Source: Trichopria drosophilae
Taxonomy: Eukaryota; Arthropoda; Insecta; Hymenoptera; Diapriidae
Direction: 5' to 3'
Length of the DNA stretch: 64,000 nucleotides
Assembly (NCBI GenBank): GCA_030407085.1
Contig: CM059586.1
Coordinates: 104,049,501-104,113,500 of the forward strand
In this document: in pieces, positions 43,743 through 55,351 of the stretch
Layout of the letters: the number at the start of each line of letters is the position of its first letter
Numbering within the stretch: the stretch's first letter is position 1
Notes under the pieces: model-generated
What the model was told of the DNA's origin: nothing
Seen by the model: only the letters and a program-made list of their open reading frames with translations
Database searches by the model: none
Made by a program: the position numbers and the translations under genes

Positions 43743-46440
43743 TTATAACATCAGTGTTCTTTTCAAGGAGGATTTAAAACTTGAGATAGACATGGATGTA
43801 CGAATAGAATGTGACAGGAGATTCCATTGCCTTGTTAGGCGAACGTGAATAAAACATATAGTTAAAACGGGTATTGGACTCGGACAGGATACGTGGATTA
43901 CGAATATTATAATGTGTTGAACGAATTGAGAATAAACAAAGTAATTGGTCGCAAGATTATTTGTAATTTTAAACATAAATAAATTATCATAATAAAAGTG
44001 TTGCTGGTTTATTTTTGCTAGACCAAATGACTGCATATAAGGTTCGTAGTTATGATCCATGAAACTCATGGGAGAATGCGTTTCAAATGCTAAATATCGT
44101 ATGATTTTATGCTGGACAGCTTCAAGTGAGTCATTCAACTCGGCAACGTGAGTTGTCCAAATTACAGACCCATAGTTTAAAATAGGTAGTACTAACGTTT
44201 TATAGAAGTAGGAAATAGCATTTACAGACTGAAAGTCGGAAGTATTCCTTTGAATAAAACCAATTTATTTAAGAGCCCTGGAAATACAGGAATTTAGATG
44301 AACTTTATAAGTGCCATCAAAAATAATCCCCAGATCACGGATTGTATCTACTCTTACAATAGAAGAGTTTTTAAGTAAGTAATTATATGAAAAACTTTGC
44401 TTAGACCTGTGCAAACTAATAACATTAAATTTATTGGCAATCCATTAAGAGCTGACCATGCGGCCAGGTTGTTCATATCGCGTTGTAAATTTGAAGCATG
44501 AAGTGGGCTAGAAATCTTAGAGTACAATTTAACATCGTCGGCATAGATCAACACCGAACAGTGGTTGATGCAGTCAGGAAGATCATTTATATAAATTAAA
44601 AATAATAATGGACCTAAATGAGATCCTTGGGGTACTCCAGATGTTATTTTAATTGGTTTAGAAAGATAACCGAGTACTCGCACAGACTGCATCCTATCCA
44701 CTAGATAAGATCGCAATAGAATCAACCTGGGACATGTTGGAAAAGGCCTCATATATATAATTGCTGTAAACAAGCAGATTGCTCATAGTCGATCTGCCCT
44801 TAAAAAATCCGTGTTGATACGCAGATAACAAGGGAGCGATATTTTCAGCAAGCTTGAAAGAAATAATAAAATCGAACATTTTGGAAAAGGTACTTAAAAT
44901 AGATATGGGTCTATAATTTTGGATGTCTCTTTTGCTGCCATTTTTAAATATTGGTTGAATAAAAGCATTTTTCCAAACAGAGGGAAAACAACAGTCGGAT
45001 AGAGACTTGTTAAAGAGGAGCAATAAAGGGGTTTTAAGTGACTGGAAACACATTCTTATAAAATAGGGCGGTATGCCATTAAAGCCAGAATTTACATTAT
45101 CTTTATGAATAGAAATGCAAAGATTTAAATCTTCCTCTGTGACAATTAAATCAGTAAACAATAAATTACATTCATTTGCCGCATGTTCCTCTAGAGAATT
45201 TTCATTACATACTGACGCAAAATAACTAGAAAATAATTCGGCAATATCCGAATTTCCATGAGATATACGATCATTCCAATGCATACTAGAAGGTAAAGCA
45301 TTATACTTCTGACGCGAGTTAACAAAAGACCAAAATGATCGTATATTATTAGTCAAACTTTCCTCTGTTTTACGAATAAAAGATTGATATAAACAACGCG
45401 ATTTACGGATACAGAGGGAACGCAATCTTTTGAACTCTACAAAATCAGCGCTATTATTATATAATTTCCACGTGCGATGAACAGTTTTCTTTTGTATTAA
45501 CAACTTAATTAATTCAGAGTTATACCACACTGGATAATGACTAGACACAGATTTTTTACGTGGGACGTATTTAGAAATATTATCATTAGACTAGATTCAA
45601 TACCAATGTCGCGAAATAAATCCTTCTAGCTGATTTCTGAGAAAGATTGATTTAGTCGCACATAATCAGCTCTAATAAAATCGCTACGAAATGAATCAGA
45701 CGGTAGACTAAACTTATGATACAGTTCATGAAATTCAAAATACACGGGGTAATGATGTACATCACAATTAAATAAATATTCCGGAATATCTTGAAGTTTA
45801 ATTTTGTCACTATTTGCAAATAATAGATCTAAACTATAATCTTTATCAGGGTGAACTGGAAAAAGTTGATCCAAATCGATGTACTCCGCCATGTTCAGAA
45901 GATAGGCTGCTTGAGACAATTTATCCGGCGACACATAGCCCAAAGTACGATAATTACGGGGACTGTTTATCCACTTAATACTTGACAAATTAAAATCTCC
46001 ACAGATCACAAATTCACACGTAGGGTAATTTGAGTAAAGATGTTCGATGAATAGCAGAAAGTCTTGAATACACTGTGAGGTACACTGAGGTGGAAGATAT
46101 ACTGCACATAAGATGATATGACTGGTATACGAGTCAATTTTTAAAAATAATGCTTCACAATTGATATGCGATGACAACTCTGTCACAATTAGATAATTTT
46201 TTGTGGCAATAAGAACACCTCCTCCACGTTGACGTCCAGACGTACTGGGATTTCTGTCATTCCTGAAGACATTGTATTCTTCAAAACCGAGTTCCGATGA
46301 AGAGATGTTTTCATTCAACCAGGTTTCTGTTAATACAAATATATCAGGTATGCACGATAAAGTGTGCAGATGAATATGAATAGAGGTAATTTTATTGACG
46401 ATAGACCTTATATTTTGGTAATAAAAGAGAATAGATTTTC
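43743..46440 (-). pseudogene. LINE ORF2 (APE endonuclease plus reverse transcriptase), broken
   Basis: Read on the minus strand, the endonuclease spans about 46440-45626 with NIRSI, LTETWL, VYLPP, GDFNL and YSLDLLF motifs. A TAG and a 1-bp shift follow near 45625-45560. RT begins in the 45548-44694 frame (NYRPISILSTFSKMFD; GF-KGRSTMSNLL). It then jumps from VDSI to RSYLVDRMQSVRV, so about 35 residues with the first catalytic Asp motif are missing. RT continues with SGVPQGSHLGPLLF and YADDVKLY (44773-44354), then a further break and the C-terminal domain 44138-43743. The enzyme would nick DNA and copy its own RNA; this copy cannot. Confidence 0.8.
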
Positions 46441-46443
46441 CAG

Positions 46444-47280
46444 CTAGTTTTTTGAAACTTTAGATGAGGAAAGTTTAATATTTATTAATTCAGGAGTTCC
46501 ATCGATGTACTTAATGGTAACTTTAGGATGATCAGGATCTTCTCCATTGATTTCATGGACTTGATGTTTCAACAGTGCTAGCTCCTTTTGTTGAAAAGCA
46601 GTTCTATGCGAAGTAACCTTGATCCCATTCGGAAATTGTTTTTGATTCCTTAATACATTGAAAACATCCTCTCTGTTTTGCAAATTGACTGCCAATGGGC
46701 GTGTTTTCCCTTTTATAATTTGTTTACCAATTCTATAAACTGATATCTTACTAACGTCAATATCTTTAAGTTTCGATAACATTGAACGTATTTCATCCAA
46801 ATCTTTCTTATAAACATCTTCATCTTCGTGTGCAGATTTTTCGGAAACATTGTAAAAAATGCAGCTGTTAGATTTCCGAATTCTATTTTCTATTTCTTTG
46901 ATAAGCATCTTCCCATCAAGCTGGTTAGTTTTAATTGAATCTTCGACAATAGTCAGACGGGTGTCTAAATCGGAAATCTGCCCGTTTACTTTGTTCTCGA
47001 AAGCGTCAAATCGGTCAATTAACGAGTCGAATTTTTTATCAATCCGTTCCCATAACTTTTCCAAAGTTAATGGGGCCGATTTATCAGATGTAGAAAGACG
47101 ATCGGAAGATTTCTTTTTCTTATCACCGTTGCAGCATTTCTGGAAGCTGCCACTGGGAAGCTTCCCTGCACGATTAGAGCAAGACGAGTGAATATAAGCA
47201 TTGCAGTTCAAACACTTAACAGCCTTCTCGATCACTATATCCTCTTTATTAGGACAGAGAAAACACTTCTCACCAGACAT
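46444..47280 (-). CDS. LINE ORF1 protein, PHD-like finger and coiled coil, 278 aa
   Basis: The frame is open from 47379, but the first 33 codons are hydrophobic and unlike the family; the ATG at 47280 (MSGEKCFLCPN) places the finger at the N-terminus, as expected. Cys/His cluster CFLC...CLNC..YIHSSC...CC lies in the first 50 residues. A coiled coil spans about 70-130 (LEKLWERIDKKFDSLID). An L1 ORF1-like RNA-binding domain follows at about 135-230, with a basic C-terminal domain after it. The protein binds the element's RNA and has chaperone-like activity in related elements. The frame has no stop, unlike ORF2. Confidence 0.75.
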   Translation of the reverse strand: MSGEKCFLCPNKEDIVIEKAVKCLNCNAYIHSSCSNRAGKLPSGSFQKCCNGDKKKKSSDRLSTSDKSAPLTLEKLWERIDKKFDSLIDRFDAFENKVNGQISDLDTRLTIVEDSIKTNQLDGKMLIKEIENRIRKSNSCIFYNVSEKSAHEDEDVYKKDLDEIRSMLSKLKDIDVSKISVYRIGKQIIKGKTRPLAVNLQNREDVFNVLRNQKQFPNGIKVTSHRTAFQQKELALLKHQVHEINGEDPDHPKVTIKYIDGTPELINIKLSSSKVSKN

Positions 47281-47967
47281 TGTAAAATGTAAATATACAC
47301 ATACAATACTTAAGTATATGTAATACTTAAGTATACACAAGTAAACAAATTGTACAGGTGTCAACAAGCACGTAAACACGTTAAGCAGAACGAACTGGAA
47401 TGTAATTTCAAAAATTAAGGAAATATTCTGTCAATATAGAATAGTCCACAAGAAAAAAAACACTTGCAAAGTACAAACTTATTGCGAATTGAATCACATT
47501 ACGATATTAGAAGCACAAAAGTTAATATATGAGCTTCAAATTAGATACTTAAAACGAGCGACTATTTCACCATCCGTATTCAACCGTTGTCGCTACGATA
47601 ATATACAAATTTTAAATATTAATGTTGGGCTCATTACGTGAAATTTAGTATATTTACGAGCTTACAGTTTCACCGAAACAAAGATAAACAGACACACACG
47701 CAGTTATTTGATTCTTTATGAATTTTTCGACACATACTTGACATTCGCAGTTTGAACGACAGAATTTAATGTAAGCTGGATTATCAGTTAACGAACGTTC
47801 ATTGAATGTTAAAATATATGAGTTAATATACAATAACATTGCTGACATGCAGGAAAGTGCTGGTATTTTCATCGGAAAGTTACCTGTCGTCTTTCACTTT
47901 ACAGTTACTGTTATAACTTTACAGTAAGAGCCTTGAAATTAGCTTAGATTAACTAAATTAGTAAATG

Positions 47968-48600
47968 ATTTCTAAAAGGATATATTTCTGGTTAATTTAA
48001 CAAGTTCTACGTACCTTTAAAAAAAATACACAAGTAAAATTGAAATTAGTTATATTTAAATCAGGAAACTAATGATAAATTGTTAATTTAACAAGAAAGT
48101 AGTAGATTGAAAATAAAAGATTCTAGTTCAATTTTAAGTATAGCTTTATTTACAATATTTTTATCAATTGGATAATCATTTCTATATATACATATATCTA
48201 ATGCAATAAAACTTATGAACATTTTTTTTCTTGTAAGTTTCTAGATTTATTTACAAAATCATTTTCTCAGTTCGATGAGGTGAAAAAATGACTTTCTGTG
48301 ATAATTGTAATAAATTCAATCAAAAATTATCGTCATGTAATGGTTAACTTGGTATCCATTGTAATCTTAAGCTTCATTTCGACATAAAAAAAGTAAATTT
48401 GATCATTACTTTTCATTATTTGAAGCTTACAGATTTTCTCGGCTAAGAACCCAAACCCAGCCGCGCTGACGCAATTCATAACCTAGTATATAATTATCGA
48501 AATCTCTGTACGTACTGAATGAAAATGCCTACAAATCGGTATAAGTATACTTCGAACCCCTAGCAACAACTTCCTCGCTGACAGCTTTGCAGGAGATAAT
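47968..48600. other. Intergenic, no gene recognised
   Basis: AT-rich gap between the inverted structure and the DIRS-like element; nothing recognised. Confidence 0.5.
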
Positions 48601-48609
48601 GATTTTTTA

Positions 48610-49285
48610 ATGTTTTTTAATAGCAAATGTTTTTTTCCGGATCTATCGGTGATTGCATACATTCAGGGGCACGTCAGCTTGACCCGAGCGCGGAAGGCGT
48701 TATTCAATCCGGCCTTTCAATTGGTCAAAAAGTATCTTCCACCTGAAAAATGCCGAATGATGGGGGCACCAATTTTAAATAAGGAAGTAAAGACCGCCTT
48801 AGGGTTTGTCGCAAACAAAAAAGCCGGATTAAGTGCTGTTGCAACAGCATTATCAATAATTATTGCAGATGAGCAAAATAAAAATAAAAATATTTTCGAA
48901 GCATTATGCGATGCAGGGAAAATTTTGACTGATTTGCAACACAACTTATCTATGATAAGAAGAGCTTTCTTACTATCGGCTAGATCCACTTTTAAAAGCA
49001 GCTTCGGCTGAGACAGCAGTGGGCACCTTTTTCGAAGAATCGCTTCCTGAAAGAATAAAAGCTACCAAAGAAATCCAAAAAACCTCGAAGGATCTTGAGG
49101 ATAATTCGACGCACAGAGAGAAAAGATATTTCCAAAAAGACAACGCAGGAACATCAAGCAATTATCGACCTAATTTAAACTTGAGACGGCGTCCCACCAA
49201 GAACAATTTTTGGAACAAGAAAGGAGGGCATAAGCCTCAATATCACAACACCAACAATAAAAAGAAATATTTTCCGACAAATTAA
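48610..49285 (+). pseudogene. DIRS-type gag remnant
   Basis: Two overlapping frames. 48610-49011 encodes SLTRARKALFNPAFQL and a helical region ending MIRRAFLLSARSTF. After a frame change at about 49000, 49019-49285 encodes GTFFEESLPERIKATK followed by a basic Asn/Arg/Lys-rich tail (RPNLNLRRRPTKNNFWNKKG). This layout matches DIRS gag. At least one frameshift breaks it. Confidence 0.6.
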
Positions 49286-50704
49286 AGGTAATTAATATTT
49301 CAGGACGTCTGAAATTGTTTACAAAAGCATGAACAAAATTAACGTCGGACCAATTCATAATTGAATGTACGAAAGGGTACAAAATCCCATTTAATTGTAC
49401 GCCATACCAAATAAATAAATCACTTGAAAAAATCCTATCAAAAGGAGAAATCAACAAAATTAGTGATGCAATTTTAAAATTGCTAAGGAAACGTGCTAAA
49501 AATGTAACCCGACAGAAGGAGAATTCATCTCCTCTTTTTTCTTAAGAGAAAAAGCGGATGGCAGTGACAGATTTATCTTAATCTTAAAAATCTTAATAAA
49601 TTCATAGATCCGCCTCATTTTAAAATGGAAAACAAAAGTTTTTTTACGGCTTATAAGCAAAGATTGTTTCATGGCAACTATGGATCTAAAAAACGCGTAT
49701 TTTTTAATACCCATAGCTTCAGAGCATACAAAATTCCTAAGATTTTAATTTCAGAATACACTATATGAATTTAATTGCATGCCTTTTGGACTTAGTACAG
49801 CACCATACACGTTCACGAAAATTTTTAAGGGAATTATCTTAGTTATATATTTAGATTATATTATCATTATAGGAAAGAATGAAACAGTATGCAGTGAACA
49901 TGTCAATATAACAAAAAAATTATTAGAATCACCGGTTTCATTTTAAATTCAACTAAAAGTAAATTTTCCTTCTCAAAACTGTACATATCTAGGTTTTTTA
50001 TTCAATAGCGTTGATATGTATTTAAAAATAACCGACATGAAAAAAGATGCTATTAAAAATGCCATACGAAAATTCCAAAAGAACAAAAATTCTAAGATAA
50101 GAGAGTTGACCCAGTTGATGGTACCCTTATTGCTGCCTGTCCAGCCGTAAAATATGGATGGTTGTATACGAAGAGATTAGAACGGGAAAAATATATAGCA
50201 CTTATGAAATCAAATCAGGACTTTAATTCATCAATGATAATATCAGATGCAATACGATTGAATTTAGACTAGTAGCTCAGAAAAATACAGCAATCAAATA
50301 ACCCAATAAGGGAAGGAAAATATAAAATAGAAATTTTTACCGATGCCTCACGTACCGGCTGGGGAGCATTTTGCGAAAATCAACGAACACGTGGTTGGTG
50401 GAATTCAGAAGAACAACAAGAACACATCAACTACTCAGAAATGAAAGCTGCATTATTTGGATTACAGTGTTTCGGTAAAAAGTATACTATTTGTGACATT
50501 AATTCGATTATTCACAATACCACTGGAATCTCCTACATCAACAGAATGGGTGGGATACGATTTCCGAAACTCACACAGGTTAGTAGACAAATATGGAATT
50601 GGTCTGAAAAACGAAATAATTGGGTACATGCATCATACGTAACTTCAAAAGAGAATTTTGAAACTGATAGACAATCGCGAATCCTACCGAAGGAAACTGA
50701 ATAG
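49286..50704 (+). pseudogene. DIRS-type reverse transcriptase and RNase H remnant
   Basis: Pieces in several frames. TSDQFIIECTKGYKIPF lies near 49340. EGEFISSFFLREKADGSDRF and ILNLKNLNKFIDPPHFKMEN follow at 49515-49630. A CMPFGLSTAPYTFTKIFKGI equivalent lies at 49780-49830, and VIYLDYIIIIG marks the Asp motif (YLDD mutated to YLDY) at about 49845. RNase H starts FTDASRTGWGAFC (50335-50375) and continues EHINYSEMKAALFGLQCF and GISYINRMGGIRFPKL (50425-50580). At least five frameshifts or stops. Confidence 0.7.
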
Positions 50705-50720
50705 CGCCATGGGCTTCACA

Positions 50721-51400
50721 GAAATAGTGCAAAAGTTCGGTAAACCAAAAATTCCATCAACGTGGAAATTTTATTTTTGTTAAAAGAAACAATAATAACT
50801 TAAAAGATTATGACTTGCACTTAATTTTATAATAGTCGTCTCAGAGACCTCTAAAAGTAAAGATTCGACACTTCACCCCGGTATCGCCGCTAAAGTTTTT
50901 TAAATTGACCATAGCTGGCCATCTGTAAAAGACATGCCGTTATTAACATGCATGTAAATATTGACTATGAAATTACCAATCAGAAGATACTTTGAATCAT
51001 CCTAAATACGAAATTCAAGGAGAGATATGATACAGGGAAAAAAATCCTCGCCGCTTCGTCCCGCCTTCCCCTATAAATAAACAAATAAAAAATAATATTG
51101 TTTAAGTTGCTCTTTCGTTAGTGTAAAAATAAAATACATTATTATATATTAACATTTTTTTTTAAATATCTAATGAAATAAAAAGGTTTATATTACAATT
51201 AAAATGGTCATATTTCTGAGATCTAAAGCATCCTGAGGTAAGCAATACTTGTAGTCTTGTTTTAACTGTTTTTCAACGTAGTTTACATTGTATAAATGAG
51301 AATTTAATAGTGCCCTGTAAATTGCAATTCAAACTTTTTCGAAATCCAGTTAAAACGAGCCTACAAGTGTTGATTATCGCAGACCGATTAATTTTTCAGA
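50721..51400. other. Intergenic, no gene recognised
   Basis: Possible decayed 3' end of the DIRS element; not supported. Otherwise AT-rich. Confidence 0.4.
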
Positions 51401-51500
51401 AATTTGATCTCTTTACGGGATTTTTAGACCAATAACAAAATGATATCTTTAAGTTAGTCATCTGACTACTTTATGATATAATTATGGTATCATTTTGATT
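51401..51500. repeat. Dispersed repeat copy (with 53165-53260)
   Basis: TAGTCATCTGACTACTTTAT...GATATAAT...TATCATTTTGA occurs here and at about 53175-53225 as GGGTCATCTGACCACAATATT...GATATAAT. One copy lies on each side of the 51908-52888 palindrome. Confidence 0.5.
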
Positions 51501-51907
51501 AATGTTTTTAAAATATGACCACTACTTTAAGAAGTCTTCGTGCCATTGCCTGAATGACACCCCTGCAAACACGGAAAGTGACAGTTACGTAATGGTTACA
51601 TTGTTACATAAATGCTACATAGTTGCTACATAACTGTTACTTTTGTGTTTGCAAGGACCAGAGATTACACAAGTAATGTGTAAAGTGTAGTAGCACAACA
51701 AACCAAAAAGTATACGAAAAATCTGTGTACGATTTAGTACGAAATAAGTCTGTCTCTTTCCCGCTCTTTCAGTTACGAATGCGAGTGTATACGATATTTT
51801 CCGCGATACATGAACGCACATAACCTCAAAGAAACGATTACTTTGGATTATAGAATGATTTGAACTCAAAACTCTAAAACAGAACATTTTTTTGAGAAAT
51901 ATACCTC

Positions 51908-52888
51908 CGTGAAGTTAGCCCGCCATTGTAACGAAATGGATAAAAAATAGCGCGAATCGTTTACGATTCGTTTGCGATTGATTGCGATTACCGATTTTTC
52001 ATTTGCGACTTTGTTGTTTAAAAGTTAGGTATTTGCGAAAAACGAAATGGCCGGCTAACTTCACGTTCGCATTTTTGAAAACGCGCTTACTCAGCAACCA
52101 ATCGATCAATTTCAACCAAATTAGGCTCAATCGTTTGCGATTCGTTTGCGAATTATGAATTAAAGGTGCTTTTTTCGCTAAATTGCGAAATAAAAAAGAA
52201 TTTTCCTATATATCCTTTATATACAAAATCCTTTAAAAGGTTTGCGATTTTTTTTGCAATCGGTCTCAAACGTTTGCGAATTGAGATAATATGCGAATTT
52301 TCCGAATATAATAAGAAATAATGCGAAAATTAACGAATTATCAACAGTTACTAGATCCAGCCCACCTCGATATACAAATTCCTTTAAAAGGTTTGCGATT
52401 TTTCTGCATTCGGTCAGAAACTTTTGCGATTCGTTTGAGAATTTTGATAATATGCGAATTTTCGAAATATAATCAGAAATAATGCGAAAATAAACGAATT
52501 ATCAAAAGTTACTAGATCCAGCCCACCTCGATATACAAAATCCGTTAAAAGGTTTGCGATTTTTCTGCAATCGGTCTCAAACGTTTCTATTTTCGCTGCA
52601 TCTAGCAACTTTCGATAATTCGGTTATTTTTGTATTATTTTTGATTATATTCGGAATATTCGCGACCGAATCGCAAAAGGATTTTGTATATAAAGGATAT
52701 ATAGGACATTTTTTTTATTTTACAATTTAGCATTTTTATTTTGCAATTTTAGCCGACCATTTCGTTTTTCGCAAATACCTAACTTTTAAACAACAAAGTC
52801 GCAAACGAAAAATCGGTAATCGCAATCAGTCGCAAACTATTCGCGCTATTTTTTATCCATTTCGTTACAATTGCGGGCTAACTTCACT
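51908..52888. mobile_element. 1-kb inverted-repeat element with TTTGCGATTCG repeats
   Basis: Ends are GTGAAGTTAGCCCGCCATTG at 51909 and the matching complement at 52887, and arms of about 160 bp match inward (GATAAAAAATAGCGCGAA, AGTTAGGTATTTGCG). A second copy of the end motif lies at 52043-52071. The core holds 2-3 tandem units of about 159 bp (52220-52600, TTTGCGATTTTTCTGCA and CTAGATCCAGCCCACC) rich in TTTGCGATTCG. It is non-coding. Confidence 0.75.
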
Positions 52889-53469
52889 GAGATGAGAATT
52901 ATGGAATACGGAAAACGATATAATCAATTCTTCGATTAAATTGACAGAATTTAAAGCTACTCTAAGCTGCAACAAATCAATTTTTGCAGTGCGTTAAATA
53001 TGGTATCGTATAAGATCGAATGAATTCAATTCTGGAATTACACGTCGTATAAAATAGTATGAATTAGAATAAGAATTTCGGATAATCAATATACGCTACT
53101 AGAAAGAAACAGAATGCAAAATATCGATTCCGTATACTTTTTAGTTTATTCGGAGGTCTCTGCAGGGACCTTTAAGTGGGTCATCTGACCACAATATTAT
53201 GATATAATTCTGATATCATTTTGAGTTTTCTTAACGAGGTCAGAAATTTGTTCTGATATCTTTCTAAGCTGTTTGTGAGATCAACTTGCTTCATAGGGTA
53301 CCTTTCAAAATTGTGTTTTCGTGAGATAGATAGGTTTTTCCAAAAACTTGTCTGAGATAACCCTATTCGAACAGGAGGTGATACAGAGATTTCTGGTCGA
53401 TATGGTGTTTATAAATTCACAAATGATTTTTGGCGCCACAAACTTTTGTATGAGCTAAACACCAATACA

Positions 53470-55037
53470 CACTGTAAAAAAAGATTGTGTGAAATTACTA
53501 CTCTGAGAGTAGGTAATCTGTATAACCTAGTCTGAGTGTAGTAAAATCCCTAGAAAGTTGTAAATATTACAGCAAAGATGTAAATTTACAGCGATTGTCA
53601 ACAGACTTGAAATTGCAGGTTAGAATTTACAATTAATGTAGTAAAATTACTGTGTTTATAGTAAAATAACACCATTATAGTGAAATTACAGTGCTGTAAT
53701 AAAATTACAATATCGGTGAATTTTTTACATTTTTTAGGTTAAATACACATTTGGTGCGTGCAGTATATATGTATTAAATACTGAATTGTATTATATAATA
53801 TAATATATGCATTGCAATGTTTTTTTTTGTGAATGTAAAAATTATTGCAATTTGTTTAAGAATTAATTAAATAGTTTTTAGGAATGTTTTAATATTTATT
53901 ATTTATCATACAATAGCCTTTGTAATATAAAATTCAACCTGACAAACAACGATTCGTATATAGTTTTGCATTTAACGACAATAAACAATACATGTAAATA
54001 GTCACTTTACAATAAATTTGGTTCATAAAACTTCACTCGCTTTAACAGTTTGTAGTTTACGAAGTAACGTGTACACACTGAAAAAAGTGGGAAGTAAAAT
54101 TACATTTCAGTAATGTAATTATTTACAACGATTTTCGTGGTCAAATTACACATTTGTTGTAGTTCTCCAGCGATTTCTGAAGGTGTTTTACCATAAATAA
54201 AGTAATATTACAATAAAACTGTAATTTTACAACAAGAATCATAGGACACAAAAATACCAGTGATAATTATGGTAATTTTCCATCAGAAAATGTAAAAAAT
54301 TTTACATTGTTTGTGTAATTTTCCTTAGAAAATCACTGTACATTTACAAGCTCCACGGAAATTTTACACGTCTTTTCACAGAAATTTTACATTGAACAGG
54401 TTATACTTTACCAGGTATCGGTAACTTTCCTGCGATTATCAGTGGTATTTTTGTGTCCTACGATTTTCGTCGTAAATTTACATCAACACTTTTTACAGTG
54501 CTCTTTTTCGGTAACAGCTTGATTTTTACCCCTGCTCGACAAATATCACAATATTACAATTATAATGAAAATAAATCCATCAAACTTAACCTCAATATAC
54601 TTGTAAAGAAACTTCATTTCATTTGGTCAAATATGTAGCATATGATATACATATATACCTCTGCAAACGTTTGATGAGATAAAAAATATCTTCACATAAC
54701 AAATAATCGAAATCTTTACGAGAAATTCAAACAAGTATATAAACATCAATGATGGCTGCCCGGGTCACGCGCGGAATGGAAAATATTACTAGAGAAATTT
54801 TATTTTTAACATTGTCAGATGTAATTTCACATTCAAACAGTAATTTTAAAAAGTGTAAAATTACTGCTCTCAGAAGTGGTAATTTATATAACCTACTCTC
54901 AGAGTGAGAATTTCACAATATTTGTAGTACTATTACAGTTTTGGTGTAAAAATACTAATGATTTTGTACTTTTACACCATTCAGAGTGGTAATTCGGGTG
55001 TGTAATTTCACACTTGTGTTGTGATTTTAAAAAAGTG
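53470..55037. mobile_element. CACTG-ended MITE containing a nested MITE
   Basis: Starts CACTGTAAAAAAAGATTGTG at 53470 and ends with the inverted (G)TGATTTTAAAAAAGTG at 55037. Matching inner segments (TAACCTACTCTCAGAGT and TAACCTAGTCTGAGTG) confirm the arms. The 54076-54500 element is nested inside. It is dominated by AAATTACA-type repeats and is non-coding. The right end lies about 310 bp before the CLPTM1L start, so it may affect that promoter. Confidence 0.55.
54076..54500. mobile_element. Nested CACTG-type MITE
   Basis: CACTGAAAAAAGTG at 54076 is mirrored by CACTTTTTACAGTG ending at 54500. Inner arms match over AGGACACAAAAATACCAGTG. It is a near-palindrome of 425 bp. Confidence 0.65.
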
Positions 55038-55351
55038 CACTAACGCAGCTGGAATTGCAAACATGGCGACTGAGAACGCGAACCGCGAACCAATCACAAT
55101 CGACGACATGCTTAACTCTTTTAATTCGCTTCTTAATCAACATACGCCATCTTGCGTGAATGTCCGGAACTAGGGCGCGACATGTGGCAGGTGTTTTGCG
55201 GTGAAACGTCACGACCGTGACCATCGGAGCAAAGTGCTAATCAATTTTGTTTAATGTCGATTCGGTATGTCAAGATTCGCCGGTCGTTGAATCTTGGAAA
55301 CATCTTGACAGAAGTCTACGAATTTTTCGGAAATTCGTAAAAGCATACAAA

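Larger units (their letters stand above)
43577..47598 (-). mobile_element. Near full-length non-LTR retrotransposon (PHD-ORF1, APE-type LINE)
   Basis: A minus-strand element with an ORF1 and a broken ORF2. Its 3' end is a (TAAA)n tail, seen as TTTATTTATTTA from 43577. It interrupts the right arm of the inverted structure: the arm stops at GTTAATAT (43576) and resumes at about 47599 with GATAATATA just before the break, giving a probable 7-bp target duplication (TAATATA). The endonuclease is of APE type and the RT carries YADD. CR1/Jockey-group placement is inferred from the PHD finger and short tandem tail. Confidence 0.85.
35445..47967. mobile_element. 12.5-kb structure with 2.7-kb inverted arms around a transposase remnant
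   Basis: Left arm 35445-38138 (2694 bp) is complementary to 41241-43576 plus 47599-47967 (2705 bp). The second arm is interrupted only by a LINE. Arms appear about 98-99% identical (for example 3 differences over a 216-bp segment). The 3.1-kb spacer (38139-41240) holds a decayed transposase. Each arm carries a copy of a small two-exon gene and an Arg/Glu-rich coding remnant. No sharp terminal motif or target duplication is seen at the outer edges, so it could be a long-TIR transposon or a rearranged locus. Confidence 0.75.
48605..50720 (+). mobile_element. DIRS/PAT-type retroelement, decayed
   Basis: A gag-like region is followed by RT and RNase H pieces in DIRS order. No long terminal repeats and no tyrosine recombinase were found in the next few hundred bp, so the 3' part is missing or unrecognisable. 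Group assignment rests on the gag and RT/RNase H motifs. Confidence 0.65.
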
